From Prolixibacteraceae bacterium (GTDB lineage: Bacteria > Bacteroidota > Bacteroidia > Bacteroidales > Prolixibacteraceae), in the NCBI GenBank assembly GCA_028377305.1, contig JAONJW010000015.1, forward strand, positions 1 through 56,635: a stretch of DNA of 56,635 nucleotides, read 5' to 3'. A model generated the notes under the pieces. The model was not told where the DNA came from. It saw nothing but the letters and a program-made list of their open reading frames with translations, and did not search any database. Below, piece by piece: positions 26,413 to 33,789 of this stretch (within the stretch, counting starts at the first letter, position 1; each line of letters begins with the position of its first letter). Both the position numbers and the translations under genes were made by a program.

Positions 26413-26715
26413 ATGAGAAAATTAGTATTGTTTATAATGGTTTTTATTTCGATTGCCTGTAGTAAGGAGGAGCTTACACCAAATACAGAGACCTTCCTTT
26501 TAGAGCAAGAGATGCTAAAATTCATTGATGATCATCATGTCGAAGCAGTGGGTATTAGAGCCTTGAGCTATAGAGATACATTTTACACGAAAGATTTTGA
26601 GGTAAAGAATGGAATGTTGCGTGTCGGAAGGGTTTGGTATGCTTTGTCATCCATTGAAGAGTGTCGGTTAGTAGTTAAGGATTCTTCCTTGTTTATGCGA
26701 ATATTCTTGAAATAG
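26413..26715 (+). CDS. Small lipoprotein, member 3 of a tandem paralogue family
   Basis: The 100-residue lipoprotein starts MRKLVLFIMVFISIACSKEEL, with lipobox IAC (Cys17) and the same SKEEL sequence that follows the Cys of member 1. It then has FIDDHHVEAVGI and FYTKDFEVKNGMLRVGRVWYALSSIEECRL, which align residue for residue with member 1. No family name is recognised. The three genes are consistent with local duplication and divergence. The next stretch downstream is gene-poor. Confidence 0.65.
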   Translation: MRKLVLFIMVFISIACSKEELTPNTETFLLEQEMLKFIDDHHVEAVGIRALSYRDTFYTKDFEVKNGMLRVGRVWYALSSIEECRLVVKDSSLFMRIFLK

Positions 26716-27353
26716 TTGAGGTGTGCTTTATTCATAATTCAAAGACTGGATTTTGATATAGATTCGTTAATGAAAAATAACCAATCAAATTGTTTTTTAG
26801 TTTCCCAACTTCGTTTTTTTGATTAAAAGATGAATATATCGAAAGAGGTTTGACTGGAAAATTGGTCGCTACCCCAAAGTTAAAACGTAAAGAGGGGGGT
26901 AGGTGTAAATTTGTTAAGGGAGTCAAATTGATATTCTTTTATGTGTTTGTTAATTTTTCGGAACTCAAGTTTTTGAATAATCCATTTAAAAAATTTGGAT
27001 CTAAAATCAGAAATGACTTGACTTTCTTTTAATTCAATAACATGTTTCCCTGTTAGACTTCCTAAATTTAAGTCGTGTATTTTACATATTTTGTCTAGAT
27101 TCTTTCATAATAGTGCTCTTGTGCATTATGAAAGATGCAAAAAAAGAATTTGGAGATTCTTTGCAGTATTCTGAATGCGTATGGTGATAAAAGCCCAAAT
27201 TTTAGAATCATTAGTAATTGTTTTTATGCTCTTTCCAAAACTTAGTACGAAGGAGGAGTTGTTCCTCCTTTATTGCTCCTGCTATTTACACTAAAACACG
27301 CATTAATTTATAATATAGTGTTGCATTTATGATTTGAATGCAAGCTTGATTCA
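26716..27353. other. Gene-poor stretch between the lipoprotein cluster and the ISL3 relic
   Basis: Two short overlapping frames (26732-26926 minus, 26850-27032 plus) have no recognisable domain. No promoter, RNA or repeat stands out. Confidence 0.4.
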
Positions 27354-28045
27354 GTGAATAAACGTTTAGGTGTACACGTAACCTTTTGGATATAAGTTTA
27401 GTTGCCAAGGTGAAAGTGATTTAAGTGTTCATGATACAAGAGAGAAACGTTGACAACACCTTAAGTTTTTTGAGAATGAATGTTTCATTATAGCCAAAGT
27501 TCCAAGAGTTATTACAGAAAAAGGGAACATTGAGTCTCATTGTATTAAACAAGTAGTTTGTGATATGTCTCCGTTGGTAATAAGTGGAGTTAAAAGCATC
27601 AAGTGGAGTTAAAAGCATCTAATAGAGGTTTAGATTACTTTTGATCCCATAATATTAAGATTATCAATGAAGCTGTAGATCAGATAAGGTGTAAAGAATC
27701 CAAAGATGAATCATGCCTGAAAAGGTATCGATACTTATTGTTGAAGAACAAGAATAACTTCACACAGAAACAGCAATAAGACTTTTAAGCCCTTCCCATA
27801 TCAAATAGAAAAGCTTTAGGGTTCTTCAGATAAATGGACGTTTCCGGAACATCTACACATACGCAAGCAATCTCGAGGAATTTGAATGCAGATTAAAGCA
27901 ATGGTATTATTCGGCAACGCATTCAAGACTAAAAACTATAATTAGAGCTGCTAGGACAATAAAGAATCACTGGAGTGTATTCTTTAATTGTTCAAACAAT
28001 AAAAAGATGTGCGAGGGGTTTTGAAGATCTAATAATAGAAAGATG
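27354..28045 (+). pseudogene. ISL3-family transposase relic
   Basis: The plus strand carries, in several frames, the full order of ISL3 transposase motifs. First comes VNKRLGVHVTFW (27354). Next is HDTREKR followed by a TGA where the family has Trp, then QHLKFFENECFIIAKVPRV (about 27430-27500) and VVCDMSPLVISGVKS. After that come INEAVDQIR, LKRYRYLLLKNKNNFTQKQQ (about 27715-27778), and RLKTIIRAARTIKNHWSVFF (about 27928-27990). Frameshifts, stop codons and a 19-base tandem duplication (27582-27619) disrupt it. It is not functional, and no terminal inverted repeats were recognised. Confidence 0.85.
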
Positions 28046-28167
28046 AATAAATATTGCACTATTTAATATGGCTACTCGCCAAATCTCGGAAAAAGCTTTT
28101 TTTAATAAACTTATGGTGTTGTATTGATGTTTAGGTATTTAGACTAGAAGAGTAAATACTTTAAGAA

Positions 28168-29145
28168 ATGGATTTGACTTTAATATTAACAGAAAAATGT
28201 AATGCAAAGTGTAGACATTGTTTTGAAGAAAATTGCGACTATACTGCCGATAGTTTGACGATGGATATTTCTGATGCAGAGAGGTATATTGATGAAATTG
28301 TTGCAGTCGGGAAACAAGAAAATAAAGAAGTGAGGCTCCAATTTTCGGGAGGTGAGGTGTTTTTAGTGTATGATCTAATGCTTCATTTAACACGATATGC
28401 AAAGAGTAAAGGAATTAAATCAATTTCCTGTACAACAAATGGCTATTGGGGAAAATCACTGGTCGATGCAGACGTTAAGGTTGAAAAGTTAGTATCCGCA
28501 GGAATCACTTTATTCGGGATTAGTCTTGATGAGTTTCATCAAGAGTATATAGATATTGATTATGTGCGAAATGCTATTAAAACTATACAGAAGTATGGAG
28601 TCCGTATTGGAATTAAAACTGTCTTGACAAAAAAAAGTAAAAGGCTTTCTAGTGTCTTACAAGATATTGATGATTTACTAATAAATAAGTCTATTCATTG
28701 TCAGTCGATGTCTTATATTCCATATAATTCAAAAAGTAAAATACCTTTAGAAGATGTGTTAACAGAGAAGACTATGCCGAATGAAGTCTGCCCTAGTTTT
28801 GTGATAACAATATTGCCAAATGGAGTCGTTTTCCCTTGTTGTAGTGTAGGTTGGACTGATAATCTTATTCTTGGGAATGCTCAAGATGATAGTTTAGGTA
28901 AAATACTGAAACAACTTCGGTCTAATATTATATTTGAGATTCTACAAGATCAAGGTCCTATTGCATTTGCGAAACAGATGAATCTTGTTAATGATTGTAG
29001 GCTTCAAGAAGAACGTTTTGCAAACTATTGTCACTTGTGTTATAGTGTCTTTAAATCAGAGTCTTTGAGTCTTGTTCTAGACGATGTTATTACAGATTGG
29101 AAGAGGAGGCGTGTTGATAAAATATTAAATATACTAGAGGAATAG
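28168..29145 (+). CDS. Radical SAM protein, putative RiPP-modifying enzyme
   Basis: The 325-residue protein starts directly with the radical-SAM cluster motif TEKCNAKCRHCFE (Cys11, Cys15, Cys18), with no N-terminal peptide-recognition domain. LQFSGGEVFL (near residue 58) is the SAM-binding GGE motif. A Cys-rich C-terminal part (NEVCPSF, VFPCCSVG, NDCRLQEERFANYCHLC; residues about 211-293) resembles a SPASM/twitch domain that would bind one or two extra 4Fe-4S clusters. Such enzymes install carbon-centred modifications on ribosomal peptides. The next gene, 46 bases downstream on the same strand, is a leader-peptide-like ORF that would be its substrate. There is no transporter or protease nearby. 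The reaction type is unknown. Confidence 0.85.
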   Translation: MDLTLILTEKCNAKCRHCFEENCDYTADSLTMDISDAERYIDEIVAVGKQENKEVRLQFSGGEVFLVYDLMLHLTRYAKSKGIKSISCTTNGYWGKSLVDADVKVEKLVSAGITLFGISLDEFHQEYIDIDYVRNAIKTIQKYGVRIGIKTVLTKKSKRLSSVLQDIDDLLINKSIHCQSMSYIPYNSKSKIPLEDVLTEKTMPNEVCPSFVITILPNGVVFPCCSVGWTDNLILGNAQDDSLGKILKQLRSNIIFEILQDQGPIAFAKQMNLVNDCRLQEERFANYCHLCYSVFKSESLSLVLDDVITDWKRRRVDKILNILEE

Positions 29146-29191
29146 AGAGTGATGTAATATTGCATCGAGTATATAATTAATCTTAATTATT

Positions 29192-29401
29192 ATGAATAAA
29201 AAAGATGATTTTAAGAAGCTAGCCGCAAAATGTATTGAAAATGATGACTTTCGTAGAGACTTTGAGAAGGATCCAACTAAAACAGCTCAGACTATCGGCA
29301 TTACGTTAGAAGAGGAAACTGCAAAGAAGATTAAAGAAAAAATGAAAACTAATCCTCCAGTTACTGATGGATTTGTTTCTCATGTTGTTTCATCATTTTA
29401 A
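29192..29401 (+). CDS. Putative RiPP precursor peptide with NHLP/Nif11-like leader
   Basis: The 69-residue peptide reads MNKKDDFKKLAAKCIENDDF, then RRDFEKDPTKTAQTIGITLE, then a charged helix. The pattern F-x-x-D-F-x-x-D-P-x-x-x-A-x-x-x-G-I-x-L is that of nitrile-hydratase-like leader peptides, which guide radical-SAM modification of a C-terminal core. The likely core is the last 15-20 residues (NPPVTDGFVSHVVSSF), which lacks Cys and ends in SSF, so sactionine or thioether chemistry is unlikely. C-C crosslinks at Phe or His, or epimerisation of Val, are more plausible. It directly follows the radical SAM gene. No GG cleavage motif is present. Confidence 0.68.
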   Translation: MNKKDDFKKLAAKCIENDDFRRDFEKDPTKTAQTIGITLEEETAKKIKEKMKTNPPVTDGFVSHVVSSF

Positions 29402-29410
29402 GTAATTATG

Positions 29411-29443
29411 GGGGGCGGTTTTTAGAATTAGCCCCTCCATTTT
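29411..29443 (+). terminator. Probable terminator after the RiPP precursor gene
   Basis: A short GC stem (GGGGC at about 29412-29416 with GCCCC at about 29429-29433) with a loop of about 12-14 bases is followed by CCATTTTCG. The U-tract is weak. Confidence 0.5.
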
Positions 29444-29738
29444 CGTGAGTTTAATCGTGTGCAAATTAAAATTCATATCTGATTGGATGTTTTTGGTTGC
29501 CACAATAGATTTAGAGATCTTTTAGTGTAATTATTCGATTATTAGCCTTCGAAAATGAAATCGTTTTCAAAATAATCAATTGTATTTACAGCTTCAAGTT
29601 GACTGTCCTTTGCTTCTAAAGTTATTCATTTGTATCATTTTGTAGATGGTGTTTCTTTAACCTTTTTGTAATAATCAGTATTAAAACTACATACTAGTTT
29701 TTTTTGCCTAAAGTGGTCGGAAGTCTCCCTCTTCTTAT
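29444..29738. other. Gene-free A/T-rich stretch
   Basis: I see no gene, repeat or RNA structure in this region. Confidence 0.4.
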
Positions 29739-30026
29739 TTGATTCAGGGATACTCCTTTTTCAAAACAAATACTGTTCTTAGACCCCAATTCAATAGTTT
29801 GTTGTTATACTTGTTTATAGAAACCTTTCTTCTTATAGGAATCATTTATCATGATGACTGTAGAATGAGATTAAATATCCATGTTATGGCTATTTATATA
29901 GTTTTTCATGAAAACAATTGTTCTTTGATGTTATTCTGGAAGGGAATTATCATGTGGTTAGGTATGATACTCGCAAGTTTTTGTATAACTTTGTTTTTTC
30001 AATTTATTAGGTCCATTTTATGGTGA
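29739..30026 (+). CDS. Doubtful small hydrophobic frame upstream of the PfkB gene
   Basis: A frame of up to 95 residues begins at TTG 29739; the first ATG is 29865 (MRLNIHVMAIY), giving 53 residues. It contains two hydrophobic segments, the last near its C-terminus (WLGMILASFCITLFFQFI). It has no recognisable family. It ends 3 bases before an in-frame ATG of the kinase gene, so it may be a small membrane protein co-transcribed with it or simply chance. Confidence 0.25.
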   Translation: MIQGYSFFKTNTVLRPQFNSLLLYLFIETFLLIGIIYHDDCRMRLNIHVMAIYIVFHENNCSLMLFWKGIIMWLGMILASFCITLFFQFIRSILW

Positions 30027-30053
30027 TCTATGAGAGAATCAGAGCAGATTATT

Positions 30054-30917
30054 ATGAGGGTATTATGTGTAGGTTTGTCTACAGTGGATGTTCAATATTT
30101 GGTAGATGATTTGCCAAAGAGGAACAAGAAGATCAAAACGGATGCCCCATTGGTTGCGATGGGGGGACCAGCAACAAATGCAGCCTTACTGTGTTCTCAT
30201 CTAGGAGATCGGGTATGTTTGGTAACTGCATTTGGTAGAAATGGTTTTTGTGATTCTTTTGATCGTGAGATGAAACAGTTTGGTGTTCGTGTTCATGATT
30301 GGATGTTTCAAAAGGAGTTTATGCCTATTCTCGCTTCGATTTTCACTTACAAAGATAATGGGGATCGATCGATTGTATCGTCCTTACCTTCGAGTAGTAA
30401 TAAGAATTTTCATCATGTAAGTTTAGGTGATGCTAAATGGGATGCTATATTAGTGGATGGATTTTATATATCTCATTGTGTGAAACTGATGCGAAGTAGT
30501 TATTCCGATAACATTCCTGTTGTTTTGGATGGTGGGAGTTGGAAAGAGGGCATGGATCAGTTATTGCCATATATTAACATCGCGATCTGTTCCGAAGATT
30601 TTATGCCTCCAGATTGCTTTAATATAGAGGATGTCAGACGTTATCTTTTTCAGTTTTCAAATATTCAGAAGGTGGTTGTCACAAGAGGTGATAAACCATT
30701 GATTTGGTATGATGGAGAAGAGGAAGGAGAGATGTGTATTGAGAACGTAGAAGTGAAGGATACGCTAGGAGCGGGAGATTTCTTTCATGGTGCCTTCGTT
30801 TTTTATATCACAAAGTATCCTTTTGTTGAGGCATTACAAAAAGCTGCAACAGTTGCAACGTCTAGTTGTAAATATTTTGGTACCCGAGATTGGTTTAAAG
30901 AATTGAGCAAAAATTGA
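30054..30917 (+). CDS. PfkB-family carbohydrate kinase
   Basis: The protein of about 287 residues has the PfkB N-terminal glycine motif VAMGGPATNAALL and the C-terminal anion-hole/catalytic motif DTLGAGDFFHGAF, where the Asp is the general base. The start chosen is ATG 30054 (MRVLCVGLSTVDVQY), which begins directly at the conserved first strand; ATG 30030 would add eight non-conserved residues. Substrate is unclear; the family includes ribokinase, fructokinase, ketohexokinase and adenosine kinase. The DEAD-box helicase follows after 14 bases, but a metabolic link is not obvious. Confidence 0.82.
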   Translation: MRVLCVGLSTVDVQYLVDDLPKRNKKIKTDAPLVAMGGPATNAALLCSHLGDRVCLVTAFGRNGFCDSFDREMKQFGVRVHDWMFQKEFMPILASIFTYKDNGDRSIVSSLPSSSNKNFHHVSLGDAKWDAILVDGFYISHCVKLMRSSYSDNIPVVLDGGSWKEGMDQLLPYINIAICSEDFMPPDCFNIEDVRRYLFQFSNIQKVVVTRGDKPLIWYDGEEEGEMCIENVEVKDTLGAGDFFHGAFVFYITKYPFVEALQKAATVATSSCKYFGTRDWFKELSKN

Positions 30918-30931
30918 TACATTAGATAGAT

Positions 30932-32254
30932 ATGAGATTTGAAGATCTTAACTTAAGTAATCCAATACTTAATGCGTTAAATGATAGAGGTTTTACTACG
31001 CCGACACCGATACAGGAGAGAGTGTTTTCGAAATTTATGTCAGGGGTGGACTTTATGGGTATTGCCCAGACCGGTACAGGTAAAACTCTAGCTTACCTAT
31101 TGCCAGCATTAAGGTTGTGGAAATTTACCAAGAGTCCATTACCACAAGTTTTGATCGTGGTTCCTACACGAGAGTTAGTGATACAAGTAGTAGAAGAGAT
31201 TGAGAAATTAACTCCATATATGAATACACATCCTGTAGGGGTGTATGGTGGAGCTAATATCAATACCCAAGCACAAACTATAATGCAGGGGTTAGATTTC
31301 TTAGTAGCTACTCCAGGACGTTTGTTAGATCTATTATTGAACGGCATCTTGAATCCGAAGAACATCAAGAAGTTGATTATTGATGAGGTGGATGAAATGT
31401 TAGATCTTGGTTTTCGTCAACAGTTGGTTCGTTTGATGGATATGCTCCCAGAGCAGCGTCAGAATGTGATGTTCTCGGCTACCATGACTGAGGATGTCGA
31501 GACATTTATTTCAGACTTCTTTGGTGCTGTGGATCGTGTAGAGGCAGCTCCTGTAGGTACACCTTTGGCTAATATTAACCAGAGTGTGTATGAGGTGCCT
31601 AATTTCAATACGAAGCGTAACCTTTTACGTATCTTGTTACAAGATGATCAGATGAAGAAGGTGCTTATCTTTGCGTCTAATAAACGTATGGCAGATTCAT
31701 TGTATGATGAATTGGTTGTGGAGTATGGCGAACAAGTAGGCGTGATTCACTCTAATAAAGCACAGAATAATCGTTTTAATACGGTAAAGGATTTTAAAGA
31801 AGATCGTTTGCAGTATTTAATTGCGACAGATGTCGTGGCACGTGGTATTGATATCGAAGGGGTAACGCATGTTATTAACTTTGATATTCCAGAAGTCCCA
31901 GAGAACTATATGCACCGTATTGGGCGTACGGGACGAGCAGATCGTAAAGGTCAATCTATTGCTTTTGTAGGGGATAGAGAGAGAGAGAGTATGGCGTTGA
32001 TTGAGGAGTTGATGTCCATGAAAGTAAATCGTTTGCCAAACCCAGAAGATTTGGTTTACTCTGATGTCTTGGTGGATGCAGAGAAGCCTGTCATTAAGAT
32101 GAAAAATATTCTGGTGAAGACTAAGAAACGTGATGTAGGCCCTGCTTTTCATGATAAGAAGTTGAAGAACCAGAAGGTGAATATGAAGAAGACCCGTGCG
32201 GAGAAGATGAAAGAGAAGTATAAGAAACCAAAGACCAGAGGTCAAAAACGGTAG
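30932..32254 (+). CDS. DEAD/DEAH-box ATP-dependent RNA helicase
   Basis: The 440-residue helicase starts with the Q-motif ([12 protein letters not shown]). It has Walker A AQTGTGKT (near residue 47) and motif II as DEVD rather than DEAD ([11 protein letters not shown], near residue 149). SAT is in [10 protein letters not shown], and motif VI is [11 protein letters not shown]. The C-terminal tail after residue 390 is Lys/Arg-rich, as in RhlE/DeaD-like helicases that remodel ribosomal or mRNA structures. The lone change of Ala to Val in motif II is conservative and should still bind Mg-ATP. nfo follows after 5 bases. Confidence 0.92.
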   Translation: MRFEDLNLSNPILNALNDRGFTTPTPIQERVFSKFMSGVDFMGIAQTGTGKTLAYLLPALRLWKFTKSPLPQVLIVVPTRELVIQVVEEIEKLTPYMNTHPVGVYGGANINTQAQTIMQGLDFLVATPGRLLDLLLNGILNPKNIKKLIIDEVDEMLDLGFRQQLVRLMDMLPEQRQNVMFSATMTEDVETFISDFFGAVDRVEAAPVGTPLANINQSVYEVPNFNTKRNLLRILLQDDQMKKVLIFASNKRMADSLYDELVVEYGEQVGVIHSNKAQNNRFNTVKDFKEDRLQYLIATDVVARGIDIEGVTHVINFDIPEVPENYMHRIGRTGRADRKGQSIAFVGDRERESMALIEELMSMKVNRLPNPEDLVYSDVLVDAEKPVIKMKNILVKTKKRDVGPAFHDKKLKNQKVNMKKTRAEKMKEKYKKPKTRGQKR

Positions 32255-32259
32255 TGCTT

Positions 32260-33105
32260 ATGAATAAATATATTGGAGCTCATGTGAGTGCCGCAGGAGG
32301 AGTTGAGAATGCTCCGCTGAATGCACAAAAACTCGGAGCTACTGCTTTTGCATTATTTACGAAGAATCAGAGGCAGTGGGTTGGGAAAGCCCTGACGGAA
32401 GAGCAGATTGCTACGTTTAAAGCCAACTGTGCGCAAGGAGGCTTTAGTGCATCTCAGATTCTTCCTCACGACAGTTATCTGATTAACTTAGGTCATCCAG
32501 AGCAAGAAGCATTAGATAAGTCTCGTAATGCTTTTTTAGATGAGATAAAGCGATGTGAGCAATTAGGTTTAGATCGGTTGAATTTTCATCCGGGGAGTCA
32601 CCTTAAGAAGATGACAGAAGAGGCGTGTTTGGACCGAATTGCAGCATCTATTAATTGGGCATTAGAACAAACCGAAGGGGTGATTGCTGTGATTGAAAAT
32701 ACAGCAGGACAAGGATCAAATATGGGGTTTCGTTTTGAGCATTTAGCACATATTATATCTCAGGTAGAAGACAAGAGTCGTGTAGGTGTCTGTATCGATA
32801 CATGTCATGCTTTTACTTCAGGATACGATTTGTCAAGTAGAGCAACAGCCCAAGAGACTTTCGATTTGTTCGAAGAGATTGTAGGATTTGAATTTTTGAA
32901 AGGAATGCACCTTAACGATTCAAAGAAAGAGTTAGGGTCCCGTGTGGATCGTCATGAATCTTTGGGTAAAGGTTTTATTGGAATGGATGTGTTTGACTTT
33001 ATCATGAAAGATGACCGTTTCAATGGCATCCCAATGGTTTTGGAGACCCCAAACAGTGATATATGGAAGGAAGAGATTGATTTGTTAAAGGAAATGGTTC
33101 GATGA
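32260..33105 (+). CDS. nfo: Deoxyribonuclease IV (AP endonuclease)
   Basis: The 281-residue TIM-barrel enzyme has the three-zinc-site motifs of Nfo: [35 protein letters not shown] and DRHESLGKG. It cleaves the phosphodiester 5' of abasic sites in base-excision repair. The start is ATG 32260 ([14 protein letters not shown]); a GTG six bases upstream gives the same frame but overlaps the helicase stop. The last codons overlap the YiiX-like gene by 4 bases (ATGA), indicating translational coupling. Confidence 0.93.
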   Translation: MNKYIGAHVSAAGGVENAPLNAQKLGATAFALFTKNQRQWVGKALTEEQIATFKANCAQGGFSASQILPHDSYLINLGHPEQEALDKSRNAFLDEIKRCEQLGLDRLNFHPGSHLKKMTEEACLDRIAASINWALEQTEGVIAVIENTAGQGSNMGFRFEHLAHIISQVEDKSRVGVCIDTCHAFTSGYDLSSRATAQETFDLFEEIVGFEFLKGMHLNDSKKELGSRVDRHESLGKGFIGMDVFDFIMKDDRFNGIPMVLETPNSDIWKEEIDLLKEMVR

Positions 33106-33731
33106 AGTGGCTTTGGATTGTAATGTCAATATTTGGGTTGATTTCATGCAACCCACGTGTTCGTCGTGGAGACTTGCTTTTTCGTTCGTCCATAGAGAGT
33201 TCACTATCTTCGTCTATCAATAATGTTACAGGAGATGTAGGCTACTCTCATATGGGTATTGCAGATACTTTGAATGGAGAGATCGTGGTCTATCATGCTT
33301 CACCCAATGGGGGAGTACATTGCTCCACATTAATAGGTTTTGTCCAGGAGGATCAGGTGCCACACCGAGTGGATGTTTTTCGGATTGATAATCCAATTAG
33401 ATTTGATGTTAGTAGTGCTCTTGTAAAATCAAGAAGCCTAGTGGGTGAACCATACAATAATACCTATGTTATAGAAGATAGAGGGTATTATTGTTCTGAG
33501 TTCATTTACGAGATCTTTAAGAAAGACTCTGTGTTTCAGTTAGAGCCTATGACATTCAAAGATCCAAAGACCCAGCAATTTGATGAAGGTTGGGTATCTT
33601 ATTATAAGAAAATAGGAATAGATATTCCAGAAGGACAGTTAGGTTGTAATCCTAACAAAATGTCAAAACATCCTGATTTAAGTTACTTCTTCTCTATAAA
33701 GGAAGAAGATATTGGTGCTTTAAACCCCTAG
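33102..33731 (+). CDS. YiiX/YebB-like NlpC/P60 cysteine hydrolase, lipoprotein
   Basis: The 209-residue protein has a lipoprotein signal ([12 protein letters not shown], Cys16). Its permuted papain-like domain includes [17 protein letters not shown] with the conserved His near residue 50, and [10 protein letters not shown] with the nucleophile Cys near residue 131. YiiX-like members are thought to cleave amide or ester bonds in peptidoglycan or lipids, and the exact substrate is unknown. The gene overlaps nfo by 4 bases, so it is in the helicase-nfo operon. The end is a bidirectional terminator. Confidence 0.82.
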   Translation: MKWLWIVMSIFGLISCNPRVRRGDLLFRSSIESSLSSSINNVTGDVGYSHMGIADTLNGEIVVYHASPNGGVHCSTLIGFVQEDQVPHRVDVFRIDNPIRFDVSSALVKSRSLVGEPYNNTYVIEDRGYYCSEFIYEIFKKDSVFQLEPMTFKDPKTQQFDEGWVSYYKKIGIDIPEGQLGCNPNKMSKHPDLSYFFSIKEEDIGALNP

Positions 33732-33753
33732 TATAAATTTCAGTATAGAGGAT

Positions 33754-33784
33754 AAAAAGAGGAGTCATTGGGACTCCTCTTTTT
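33754..33784. terminator. Bidirectional terminator between the YiiX-like and S9 peptidase genes
   Basis: Stem AAAAAGAGGAGTC / GACTCCTCTTTTT with a 5-base loop carries A and T runs on both sides and lies between convergent stops. Confidence 0.9.
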
Positions 33785-33789
33785 GCTTT

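Noticed and set aside
31379-31399. The DEVD motif as evidence that the helicase is inactive
   Set aside because: Asp-Glu and the final Asp are kept, and all other helicase motifs are intact; Ala to Val is a mild change.
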